This document shows, piece after piece, positions 1 through 7,164 of a DNA stretch of 58,118 nucleotides. Below the pieces are notes generated by a model, which saw only the letters and a program-made list of their open reading frames with translations, had not been told where the DNA came from and searched no databases. Source of the DNA: Anaerosolibacter sp. (GTDB lineage: Bacteria > Bacillota > Clostridia > Peptostreptococcales > Thermotaleaceae); assembly GCF_029240175.1 (NCBI RefSeq), contig NZ_JARBTM010000022.1, positions 1 to 58,118 on the forward strand. The letters are read 5' to 3'. The position numbers were made by a program, and so were the translations under genes. Each line of letters starts with the position of its first letter. Position 1 is the first letter of the stretch.

Positions 1-100
1 GAAGAGCTAGAGGAAAGCCGTATGAGGGAGAACCTCACGTACGGTTTGATGAGGAGGTGGTGGAAGAGAGTTTCCTCAAATCCACCATTTTACTCTACAT
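1..100 (+). mobile_element. 3' end of a group II intron (domains V and VI), truncated by the window edge
   Basis: Positions 14-47 form a 34-nt domain V. The AGC catalytic triad lies at 16-18, the lower helix pairs GCCGTA with TACGGT, the CG bulge is at 38-39, and the upper stem TGAGG/CCTCA carries a GAGAA loop. Domain VI follows: TGGTGGA at 58-64 pairs with TCCACCA at 81-87, then comes the A-containing tail TTTTACTCTAC. The exact 3' splice site (AC at 97-98 or AT at 99-100) is uncertain. Only the tail is inside the window, so I cannot tell whether an intron-encoded protein lies upstream. Confidence 0.8.
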
Positions 101-109
101 AGATAAAGG

Positions 110-126
110 ATGCGACTGCGTCGCAT
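110..126. repeat. Perfect 7-bp hairpin with a TGC triloop
   Basis: ATGCGAC (110-116) is the exact reverse complement of GTCGCAT (120-126). It lies about 10 nt past the group II intron end. Function unknown. It may be a terminator-like or integration-site hairpin, but no T run follows. Confidence 0.5.
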
Positions 127-171
127 AGGGTAAGGTTAAGGTTGAGGTTAAGAATGAACACCGTAGGGGTT

Positions 172-234
172 GCATAGCATGCAACCCGCCCAGGGCCTGG
201 GCTGTCGCTTCGGATCTCGGGTTGCATGCTATGC
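172..234. repeat. 16-bp perfect inverted repeat enclosing a second hairpin
   Basis: GCATAGCATGCAACCC (172-187) pairs perfectly with GGGTTGCATGCTATGC (219-234). The 31-nt interior holds a smaller GCCCAG/CTGGGC hairpin. The 5' flank contains three near-copies of AAGGTT (132-149). The rest of this 360-base gap, from the intron end to the first gene, shows no coding potential that I can support. Confidence 0.6.
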
Positions 235-362
235 GCCTCCTATTGTCTTTACTCAATCTCGATCTTGATCTGTTGCATTTAAATTGAAAAAAATTTTGCT
301 GCGACTTTCTTTTGAATATGGGTACATTATATATAGAAATTATTTTTTGAAAGGAGCAAATT

Positions 363-1100
363 ATGAGGATTACTGTATTAGGAAATTCGGGACCCTATCC
401 ACGACCAGGCGGTGCGTGCTCAGGCTATCTCTTTGAGGATGGAAGTACAAAAATTCTAATTGATTGTGGAAATGGGACGTTGAGCCGCCTTCAACAAATC
501 ATACATCGCCTTGACGATTTAGACATGATTATTATTAGTCATCTTCATAGTGATCATATTGCGGATGCCATGGTGCTGAGGTATGCTATTGGGATCAACA
601 AGGCAAAAGGAATGATCTCCAAATCAATTCCTTTATTTGCACCAGGTGAACCAAAAGCAGATTTTGATAAGCTCCAATTTCAAGATGCATTTATTATGAA
701 GGAAATTTCTGAGGATTTGGTTATTCATCAAAATGAATTGTCCATTGGGTTTAAGAAAATGGTCCATCCTGTACCTTGCTACGGCATGACAATTGAGAAA
801 AATGGAAAAAAATTTGTGTATTCAGCAGATACAAAATACTGCGATCAAATTTTTCAATTGGCGAAAGATGCAGATTTATTGTTGTGTGAAAGTGGTGTGC
901 TTGAAAGGGATAAAACAGAAGATACTGCCCATTTATCAGCCAAGGAAGCTGGTGAAATTGGCATGGTCAGCAGAGTAAAAAAGTTGATGCTTACCCATTT
1001 TTGGCCTGGCTATACTTTGGATGAGATTCTACAGGAAGCCAAGGGAAATTTTGATGGCGAGCTGATTCTATCGGAAGAAATGAAAACCTATGAAATTTGA
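363..1100 (+). CDS. MBL-fold metallo-hydrolase (YhfI / RNase Z-like)
   Basis: This is a 245-residue metallo-beta-lactamase-fold hydrolase. The metal-binding HLHSDH motif is at residues 60-65, and later ligands are probably His135, Asp156, His190 and His212. Length and motif spacing fit the B. subtilis YhfI group, relatives of RNase Z that lack its exosite arm; that family assignment rests on pattern recognition. The true substrate is unknown. The ATG start has a good ribosome site (AAAGGAG) 7 nt upstream. No signal peptide or membrane segment is visible, so it is probably cytoplasmic. The gene stands alone between intron debris and a small unknown gene. Confidence 0.8.
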   Translation: MRITVLGNSGPYPRPGGACSGYLFEDGSTKILIDCGNGTLSRLQQIIHRLDDLDMIIISHLHSDHIADAMVLRYAIGINKAKGMISKSIPLFAPGEPKADFDKLQFQDAFIMKEISEDLVIHQNELSIGFKKMVHPVPCYGMTIEKNGKKFVYSADTKYCDQIFQLAKDADLLLCESGVLERDKTEDTAHLSAKEAGEIGMVSRVKKLMLTHFWPGYTLDEILQEAKGNFDGELILSEEMKTYEI

Positions 1101-1207
1101 TAAAGTGTATGATAATGGAAGCGTTCTTTCAGTAAGCTTTTTGGTAAAATGGTAATAATAAATGTAGACTCCTTTTTATCACAAAGGTAATGAAAGGAAG
1201 TGAGTAG

Positions 1208-1519
1208 ATGCTAAACAGCATTAGTGAGAGACGCGTGAAGCTTCGTGACAAGTATAAGTTATATATTGAGGTGCCTGATCAAGAGTATTTGATGATTTAT
1301 GATGGAGATATCAGTGAAAATAATGCAAGGGACGTTTTGTCTCAATATCTGTCTTATCATCAAGATGATGCAAGGGTAGACAACGTAGAGGTAAAACATG
1401 ATAGAAACAATCATAGTGTGAATATCCAGGCAGATCTGATCTACCTTGGAAATGATCATACAAAAGCAAGAATGTATATCCCAAATCATTTAAGAACAGA
1501 AAATGAGTTGGAACATTAA
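1208..1519 (+). CDS. Small protein of unknown function (103 aa)
   Basis: I do not recognise this protein. It is soluble, charged and moderately acidic, with a likely mixed alpha/beta fold and neither a signal peptide nor cysteine motifs. It is probably real: a ribosome site (GGAAGTGAG) lies just upstream of the ATG, codon use matches the neighbours, and a rho-independent terminator follows at once. It sits as a single gene between the MBL hydrolase and comEC, so the context gives no strong clue to its role. Confidence 0.7.
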   Translation: MLNSISERRVKLRDKYKLYIEVPDQEYLMIYDGDISENNARDVLSQYLSYHQDDARVDNVEVKHDRNNHSVNIQADLIYLGNDHTKARMYIPNHLRTENELEH

Positions 1520-1531
1520 TCGAGACGCTTG

Positions 1532-1563
1532 AAAAAAGGATTCCTTAAAGGAGTCCTTTTTAT
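1532..1563 (+). terminator. Rho-independent terminator after the 103-aa gene
   Basis: AAAGGATTCC and GGAGTCCTTT pair around a short TTAA loop with one mismatch, and a run of Ts follows. It separates the small unknown gene from the comEC transcript. Confidence 0.75.
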
Positions 1564-1652
1564 TGTCTAAGCAAATATAGATTTTGATTCGAATCAATCT
1601 TAGTAAGAACAAGGAGTATAAGGTATATGAAATATTTAACAATAAAAAATAA

Positions 1653-1749
1653 GGGGTGCAGGGGAAGTATTCCCATGCCGTAGTCAGAGGGGTGCTCAGG
1701 CTGCTTAGCAGCCGTCGAAGGGGAACTAGGTTCCCCTAGCGAAAGCATC
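1653..1749 (+). repeat. 97-bp dispersed repeat, copy A
   Basis: This stretch matches 44036-44132 at 95 of 97 positions. The differences are T/C in a hairpin loop and A/G near the 3' end. It folds into three hairpins with 3-nt loops: GGGAA-GTA-TTCCC, GGCTGC-TTA-GCAGCC and AGGGGAAC-TAG-GTTCCCCT. It is GC-richer than its surroundings. No start codon with a ribosome site is evident, and the frames open across it look fortuitous. Together with the terminator it accounts for the roughly 300-base gap before comEC. Possible roles are a small RNA, a REP/MITE-like element or the end of a mobile element. Confidence 0.85.
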
Positions 1750-1823
1750 TTTGATGCATTTTTAGAGGAATTGGAAGAAATTTGTAGAAAATAGTACTTC
1801 AATCACAAAGGAGGTGGCATTTT

Positions 1824-4163
1824 ATGAGAAGGCCGCTGATTCCTATAGTAGCTGCATATGCAGCTGGAATTGTGTTGAGGTATTGGATAAATAATTTGTA
1901 TATATTAGGCAGCGTGGTGTTCCTTGTTGTTTTCTCCATGGGTATTGTTTTGAAAAAAAGCCGACATACCACGGTCCTATTATGTATATTTTTGCTTGCT
2001 GGCGTTGGAAACTTAACAGTTAAATTTAGCTATGTAAGTCAGTTGGCACCTTATTGGAACCAAGAAGCCTATATTATAGGAGATGTTATAAATGTAGCTT
2101 ATGGAGATACAGCTCAGTTAAAGCTTCAGCTAAAAGAGATAAATCTGCACAATCAGAGTATTCGGTTAAGTGAAACGACTCTTGTAATGCTTACAGGGGA
2201 AGTTGAAAATGATGAAAATATAGTCGGAAAAAGGGTTGCTATCCACGGCATGATCCGGGAACCCCAAGGTCCAAGAAATTTTAAAACTTTTGATTATCGG
2301 ATGTATCTAAAAATAAAAAATATACATAGTTTGGTCTATGGAACCTTTGACGGAATAGATGTTATTGGAAAAGGGGAAATAAACCCCATTATAAAAGCAT
2401 CCAGCCAAATTAAATATAAAATAGCCCAGGTTATTTTCCGCACACTTGAGAAGCGGGAGGCTGGATTACTTTTAGGTATTCTTTTGGGAGATAGAGACCA
2501 GTTGGACGATGCGATATATGAAAGTTTTCAATTGCTGGGCACTGCCCATGTATTGGCTGTGTCTGGTCTTCATGTGGGAATTCTTTATATGGCATTAAAT
2601 TACTTGCTAAAGAAGATGAATATAAAGATTAAGACAGCTGTAATCTTGATGATTCTCTGGAGCTACGCATCAGTCACAGGATTTTCATCATCTGTTTTAC
2701 GAGCTGTCACTATGGCAATGTTTTTGTTGATGGGGCCATCAATCAACAGAAAATACGATGCCCTATCTTCTTTGCTAGCCGCCGCCTTTCTATTCTTAAT
2801 CATAAATCCCCTGCTAATCATTGATATCGGATTTCAACTATCCTTTGCAGCAGTTATTTCTATCATTTTGCTCTATCCACCAATTTTAAGAAAGATAAAC
2901 TTTGTACCGAAATATTGGGCAGAGCTCCTTGGCGTTTCATTAGCTGCACAAGCAGGCACATGGCCCATTATTGCATATCATTTTAATGTGCTGTCCCTGG
3001 CATCTGTATTTGTCAATATTCCAATCGTGTTGATCGTAGGGTATCTAGTACCCATAGGGATTGTTCTGACCGCCATAGGAGTCCTAAACTTATCCTTTAC
3101 ATCTCTGATAGGTTTCATTGTAACGATAATAATTCAGTTGATGCTGGTCATCGTAGATATATCTGTTTCCATCCCCTTTGCATTTCTATGGGTTCCCTCA
3201 CCGAGTCTATGGTTTATGGTAGCTTATGTTGTTTTCATAGGAATCTTGATCATGGGAGAGAGCATGATCAAGAAGTATCAGCTTCATAGAAAGAAGTGCT
3301 TGTATGGTCTCATTATACTCTGTATGACGCTGTTGATGATCAAGGCGCTATTGCCACACCCAATGGAGGTTATATTTGTAGATGTGGGACAGGGTGATTG
3401 CACCCTAATCCGTACCTCCCAGAGAAAAAATATATTGATTGATGGGGGAGGGAATTTCCAGCAGGGTGTAGTGCAAAAGGAGAAGGATATCATTGTCCCT
3501 TATTTATTTAAAAATGGTATTTCAAAAATAGATATTATGTTTGCATCCCATGGTCATAATGATCATATAGGTGGACTGATACAGGTATTGGATAAAATAA
3601 AAGTTCGCTATGTTGTTGTGGGAACAGAGGCATTTAAGACAGCGGATTGGATTGCCTTTGAGAAAAAGTGTAAAGAAAAAAATGTTGGGATTTATACCGT
3701 GAAAAGGGGATCTGAAATCGTCATAGATAAGGATACTGTGATGAAGGTCCTTCATCCTGCTGAAACCCTTATTCAGTCAAGTAGGGATGATGTGAACAAT
3801 AACTCCCTTGTGCTGCTCATGGAGTATAAGAATAAAAGACTGTTATGGACCGGTGATATTGAAGCTGAGGCAGAAAATATGATGATGGATCAATATCCTA
3901 GTTTGGATGTGCATGTGGTGAAAGTTCCTCACCATGGAAGTGTTTATTCCAGCACAGAACAATGGATTGAGCGCATAACACCGGAAATTTCCGTTTTTCA
4001 GGTTGGTAGAAACAGCTTTGGGCACCCTCATCCTAAGGTAATTGAAAGGTATGAAAAAAATAACAGCTTAATTTTTAGGAATGACGAAAATGGTGGTATA
4101 CGTTTACGTTTGGATAGAGAAAAAATTGAAGTGTATACATCATTGTCACAGGAAATGAAATAA
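1824..4163 (+). CDS. comEC: ComEC/Rec2 DNA-uptake channel
   Basis: ComEC is the inner-membrane channel that imports single-stranded DNA during transformation. This 779-residue protein has the full three-part layout: N-terminal membrane helices with an OB-like soluble loop (about 60-190), the competence domain with many helices (about 210-500, including HVLAVSGLHVGIL), and a C-terminal MBL domain. That domain starts at FVDVGQGD near 515 and carries SHGHNDHIGG near 575 and VPHHGS. The start follows AAAGGAGGTGG. Neither comEA nor comEB lies next to it here, so whether the organism is naturally competent is open. In Clostridia comEC is often kept without an obvious competence phenotype. Confidence 0.95.
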   Translation: MRRPLIPIVAAYAAGIVLRYWINNLYILGSVVFLVVFSMGIVLKKSRHTTVLLCIFLLAGVGNLTVKFSYVSQLAPYWNQEAYIIGDVINVAYGDTAQLKLQLKEINLHNQSIRLSETTLVMLTGEVENDENIVGKRVAIHGMIREPQGPRNFKTFDYRMYLKIKNIHSLVYGTFDGIDVIGKGEINPIIKASSQIKYKIAQVIFRTLEKREAGLLLGILLGDRDQLDDAIYESFQLLGTAHVLAVSGLHVGILYMALNYLLKKMNIKIKTAVILMILWSYASVTGFSSSVLRAVTMAMFLLMGPSINRKYDALSSLLAAAFLFLIINPLLIIDIGFQLSFAAVISIILLYPPILRKINFVPKYWAELLGVSLAAQAGTWPIIAYHFNVLSLASVFVNIPIVLIVGYLVPIGIVLTAIGVLNLSFTSLIGFIVTIIIQLMLVIVDISVSIPFAFLWVPSPSLWFMVAYVVFIGILIMGESMIKKYQLHRKKCLYGLIILCMTLLMIKALLPHPMEVIFVDVGQGDCTLIRTSQRKNILIDGGGNFQQGVVQKEKDIIVPYLFKNGISKIDIMFASHGHNDHIGGLIQVLDKIKVRYVVVGTEAFKTADWIAFEKKCKEKNVGIYTVKRGSEIVIDKDTVMKVLHPAETLIQSSRDDVNNNSLVLLMEYKNKRLLWTGDIEAEAENMMMDQYPSLDVHVVKVPHHGSVYSSTEQWIERITPEISVFQVGRNSFGHPHPKVIERYEKNNSLIFRNDENGGIRLRLDREKIEVYTSLSQEMK

Positions 4164-4234
4164 AGAAAGTGGAATTTTACAATTATCCCAGCCTATGCTA
4201 AAATGTATGGGAGTTGAAAAATGGAGGTTATACG

Positions 4235-5278
4235 ATGAGCTACAAGGATGTTATGACAGATTTAAAAAATAATCAACTATCCCATATTTATCTTTTTCAT
4301 GGTACAGAGTTTTATCTTGTGGACCATGCAGTTGGCGGGATCAAAAATAAATTGATAGATGATGGATTTTCAGATTTGAATTATCAAGTCATAGATGGAA
4401 AAGATACCACAGTAGATCAAATCATCAACGCCTGTGAGACGCTGCCGTTTATGGGTGAGGCAAGGCTTGTCATTATAAAAGATTTGGAATGTTTTGCTGG
4501 AAAAAGAAAGAATATCAGTGAAGATGAAGAAAAACGATTGATTGAGTATCTATCCAATATTGCATCAACAACCTATGTACTCTTCACTGTTACAGAAGGT
4601 TTAGACAAACGAAAGAAAATTGTTAAGGATATAGGAAAATATGGTAAGCTTATAGCTTTTGACAAGATGGATGGGACAGATTTGAGTAAATGGATTGCTA
4701 AGTCTTTTGGTAAGTATGGGAAAAAAATCAATGAAAAAGATATTCAAGGATTTATAGAAGTATCAGGATATCTAGAAAAAAGCTCAAATAAAAATCTAAA
4801 GGATCTTGAAAATGAGATAAAAAAAATATCCGATTATATGGGAGATCAAACAGTTGTATCACGAAAAGAGATTGAGCTTTTGGCACCGAAAACAATTGAA
4901 AACAATATATTTAGTCTGGTAGAGTCTATAGGTGAAAAAAACAGCGAAAAGGCATTGTTGATGTTGAGTGATATGCTGCTGGAAGGAGAACCTGAAATCA
5001 GAATACTTTTTATGATTACCAGACAGTTTCGACTACTGTATCAAATAAAATTAATGGAGTCTCAAGGCTATACACCAATGGCTATTGGGCCTAAATTAGG
5101 ATTACAGCAGTTTGTTATAAAAAAATATCTTAAACAAACCTTGAATTTCGATAAAAATACGCTGCAGAAAGCTCTCTATAAATGTCTTGAAACAGACCAT
5201 GATATTAAGAAAGGAAAAATTCCTCCGCGGCTGGGCATGGAATTATTGATCAGCGAGTTTGCCACCTATATAAAATAG
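4235..5278 (+). CDS. holA: DNA polymerase III subunit delta
   Basis: Delta is the wrench of the clamp loader: it opens the beta sliding clamp and works with tau/gamma and delta prime. The protein is about 347 residues, normal for HolA, with the N-terminal AAA+-like fold (YLFHGTEFYLVD near the start) and the C-terminal helical collar domain. A longer reading from a TTG 21 nt upstream is possible, but the ribosome site GGAGG lies inside it and sits 7 nt before this ATG, so I chose the ATG. The comEC-holA-rpsT order is standard for Firmicutes. It converges on rpsT. Confidence 0.93.
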   Translation: MSYKDVMTDLKNNQLSHIYLFHGTEFYLVDHAVGGIKNKLIDDGFSDLNYQVIDGKDTTVDQIINACETLPFMGEARLVIIKDLECFAGKRKNISEDEEKRLIEYLSNIASTTYVLFTVTEGLDKRKKIVKDIGKYGKLIAFDKMDGTDLSKWIAKSFGKYGKKINEKDIQGFIEVSGYLEKSSNKNLKDLENEIKKISDYMGDQTVVSRKEIELLAPKTIENNIFSLVESIGEKNSEKALLMLSDMLLEGEPEIRILFMITRQFRLLYQIKLMESQGYTPMAIGPKLGLQQFVIKKYLKQTLNFDKNTLQKALYKCLETDHDIKKGKIPPRLGMELLISEFATYIK

Positions 5279-5311
5279 CATTCGTGAAAAATAGGAAAGT
5301 CAAAAAAGCAG

Positions 5312-5334
5312 AAAAGCGTACAATGTACGCTTTT
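5312..5334. terminator. Bidirectional terminator between holA and rpsT
   Basis: AAAAGCGTAC and GTACGCTTTT form a perfect 10-bp stem around an AAT loop. A-rich and T-rich flanks on the two sides let it serve both convergent genes. Confidence 0.8.
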
Positions 5335-5372
5335 ATATCTATGGGGAATTAATGACGGTTGTTTGATAAAAA

Positions 5373-5648
5373 TTACATTGCTTGCTTTACAGCATTGTTT
5401 AATCTCTTCGCCAATCTAGCAACTTTTCTAGAAGCAGCATTCTTGTGGAATGTACCTTTTGCAGCAGCTTGAGTGATCTTCTTTTCTGCAAAACGGAACT
5501 TATCCTTCGCCTCTTCCATGTTACCAGCAACTAGAGCTTCTTCGAATCTTTTAATAGCAGTTTTAACAATAGACTTGATTCTTCTGTTTCTAGTTGTTTT
5601 TACAGCGATTACATGAATTCTTTTCTTAGCGGATTTAATGTTAGCCAA
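5373..5648 (-). CDS. rpsT: 30S ribosomal protein S20
   Basis: S20 binds 16S rRNA in the body of the small subunit. The 91-residue basic protein has the canonical N terminus MANIKSAKKRI when read from a TTG codon. An upstream in-frame GTG would add three residues, but the ribosome site AGGGGGTG overlaps that GTG and sits about 6 nt before the TTG, so TTG is the better start. It is transcribed against its neighbours, as in many Firmicutes, from its own sigma-A promoter. Confidence 0.95.
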   Translation of the reverse strand: MANIKSAKKRIHVIAVKTTRNRRIKSIVKTAIKRFEEALVAGNMEEAKDKFRFAEKKITQAAAKGTFHKNAASRKVARLAKRLNNAVKQAM

Positions 5649-5684
5649 CCTATTCACCCCCTTATAACCAGTTCAACAAAAGAT

Positions 5685-5713
5685 ATTTTATCATGATTAC
5701 TTTCGAAATGCAA
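5685..5713 (-). promoter_or_regulatory. Sigma-A promoter of rpsT
   Basis: On the reverse strand TTGCAT is followed after exactly 17 nt by TAAAAT, with a TG one base upstream (extended -10). It lies about 37 nt upstream of the rpsT start. Confidence 0.7.
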
Positions 5714-5852
5714 GGAAAAAAGTACTAGTTCTTTTATACCCAGAAAATTTTAAAAATATACATGGTTATCTTCAATAAATATATTTCCCTTGTTTTGTAT
5801 ATAAAAATACAAGTTGGGTGCAAAATATATTTATAAAATTGGAGGTGTTGTC

Positions 5853-6827
5853 ATGTTTCAAATAAGGACAGACCTAGCTCTGGAAGCAAGGGAGATGTAT
5901 CAAGAGAATACGAAACAGGAAATTCCTGGTGTTGAGGTGGAACAAAAAGAAGAAGATTTTGCCACGGTGACGAGAGTAAAGGTTTTTAATAAACAGGGCA
6001 GTGAAATTATGGGAAAGCCTGAAGGAAATTATATTACAGTTGAATCGCCTAGATTAAAGAAGGCCGATGCCGACTTAAAGGATCGTGTAAGTCAATTGCT
6101 AGCAAAAGAATTGGTACATCTGATACCTAATAAGAAGACATTGAAAACCCTTATTGTTGGCCTAGGCAACTGGAATGTCACACCAGATGCATTAGGTCCC
6201 CAGGTGGTATCAAAGGTTTTGGTTACAAGGCATTTTTTTGAAGCCTATGGAAAGGAAGAAGATCCAACGATGACGTCGGTAAGTGCAATTTCTCCAGGAG
6301 TCATGGGGACCACGGGAATTGAAACTGTGGAAACCATACAAGGAATCGTTGAGAAGATAAAACCCGATGTGGTGATTGCTATCGATGCTTTGGCTTCACG
6401 AAAGATGGAAAGGGTCCATTCTACCATACAGATTTCTACCACAGGCATAAATCCTGGCTCTGGTGTAGGCAATACGAGAAAAGAGCTTAGTGAAAAGACC
6501 CTCGGGGTACCTGTAATTGCCATTGGGGTTCCTACAGTGGTAGATGCGGCTACGTTGACCAATGATACCATAAAACTGGTGGTAGAAGCCTTGAAAAGTC
6601 AGGCTGCCAAAGGATCACAATTCTTTCAAATGCTTCGAGAAATGTCAGAGGAAGACAAATACTCCTTGATCAGAGAAGTATTAGATCCCTATGGGGCCAA
6701 TGTTTTTGTAACGACAAAGGATATCGATATGATTATTACAAATTTATCTCAAATCATTGCCAATGCATTAAATATTTCTTTACATCCAGGTATTGATCTC
6801 AAAGATGTAAATAGGTATCTACATTAA
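5853..6827 (+). CDS. gpr: Germination protease GPR
   Basis: GPR degrades the small acid-soluble proteins that coat spore DNA, releasing amino acids at germination. It is made as a zymogen in the forespore and activates itself by cleavage. The 324-residue protein carries the family features from FQIRTDLA at the N terminus through the LIVGLGNWNVTPDALGP core and the VIAIDALASR segment. An upstream GTG reading adds 13 residues, but GGAGGTG sits 7 nt before this ATG. The segment before IRTDLA is only three residues, shorter than the roughly 15-residue propeptide region of Bacillus GPR, so processing may differ. Confidence 0.95.
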   Translation: MFQIRTDLALEAREMYQENTKQEIPGVEVEQKEEDFATVTRVKVFNKQGSEIMGKPEGNYITVESPRLKKADADLKDRVSQLLAKELVHLIPNKKTLKTLIVGLGNWNVTPDALGPQVVSKVLVTRHFFEAYGKEEDPTMTSVSAISPGVMGTTGIETVETIQGIVEKIKPDVVIAIDALASRKMERVHSTIQISTTGINPGSGVGNTRKELSEKTLGVPVIAIGVPTVVDAATLTNDTIKLVVEALKSQAAKGSQFFQMLREMSEEDKYSLIREVLDPYGANVFVTTKDIDMIITNLSQIIANALNISLHPGIDLKDVNRYLH

Positions 6828-6850
6828 GAATAGTAATCAACTAAGACTCA

Positions 6851-6900
6851 GTTCAGATGGAGTTTGCACCTGCCGCGGGCACAGGTAATTCCACCTGAAC
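6851..6900 (+). other. Folded intergenic element, first hairpin (gpr-spoIIP gap)
   Basis: GTTCAG-A-TGGA pairs with TCCA-C-CTGAAC, with one A/C mismatch. Inside it ACCTG pairs with CAGGT around the GC-rich loop CCGCGGGCA. It begins about 24 nt after the gpr stop and has no T run, so it is not a simple terminator. Role unknown. Confidence 0.65.
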
Positions 6901-6911
6901 GCTAAGTCGTG

Positions 6912-6992
6912 TTATCCAGGGGCTGTACAACTCTTGTCTCCCGCTTACACAGCGTGCAAGCGGGAGTCCTAGAGTTGTTAGCCATCGGATAA
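6912..6992 (+). other. Folded intergenic element, long interrupted stem (gpr-spoIIP gap)
   Basis: Nested pairs stack into one long stem: TTATCC/GGATAA, GGCT/AGCC, ACAACTCT/AGAGTTGT (perfect, 8 bp) and CTCCCGCTT/AAGCGGGAG (perfect, 9 bp). The loop is about 11 nt. The amount of pairing far exceeds chance and the GC content is above background. I see no coding frame or ribosome site. With the preceding hairpin it may form a structured RNA or a repeat element. Confidence 0.7.
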
Positions 6993-6998
6993 ATGTCT

Positions 6999-7040
6999 AA
7001 GCCAAGCTCTGGTCCAAGATATGGACATAGCTTGGCTTTT
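6999..7040 (+). terminator. Terminator downstream of gpr and the folded element
   Basis: AAGCCAAGCT and AGCTTGGCTT form a perfect 10-bp stem, with an inner GTCC/GGAC pair. The T run TTTT follows. It closes the gpr transcript together with the folded element. Confidence 0.8.
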
Positions 7041-7086
7041 AATATACGCAATGACATTGAATTTCATCTGATTGAAAAAAGTATTA

Positions 7087-7115
7087 TCATATATAAAATG
7101 CACCTTTCATATACT
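7087..7115 (+). promoter_or_regulatory. Candidate sigma-E promoter of spoIIP
   Basis: TCATATA is followed after 14 nt by CATATACT. This resembles the mother-cell sigma-E consensus, and spoIIP is sigma-E dependent in B. subtilis. It lies about 50 nt upstream of the start. The match was made by eye. Confidence 0.45.
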
Positions 7116-7164
7116 TATATAGCATGATTTAACAACAGGAAAAAACAGAAGAGAGGTGCATATC

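Noticed and set aside
132-149. Three AAGGTT-like units as a telomere-type or VNTR repeat
   Set aside because: Only three imperfect units; too short to support.
1560-1802. 80-codon reverse ORF across repeat copy A
   Set aside because: No ribosome site, it runs over the hairpins of a repeat and a terminator, and its open frame comes from the repeat sequence.
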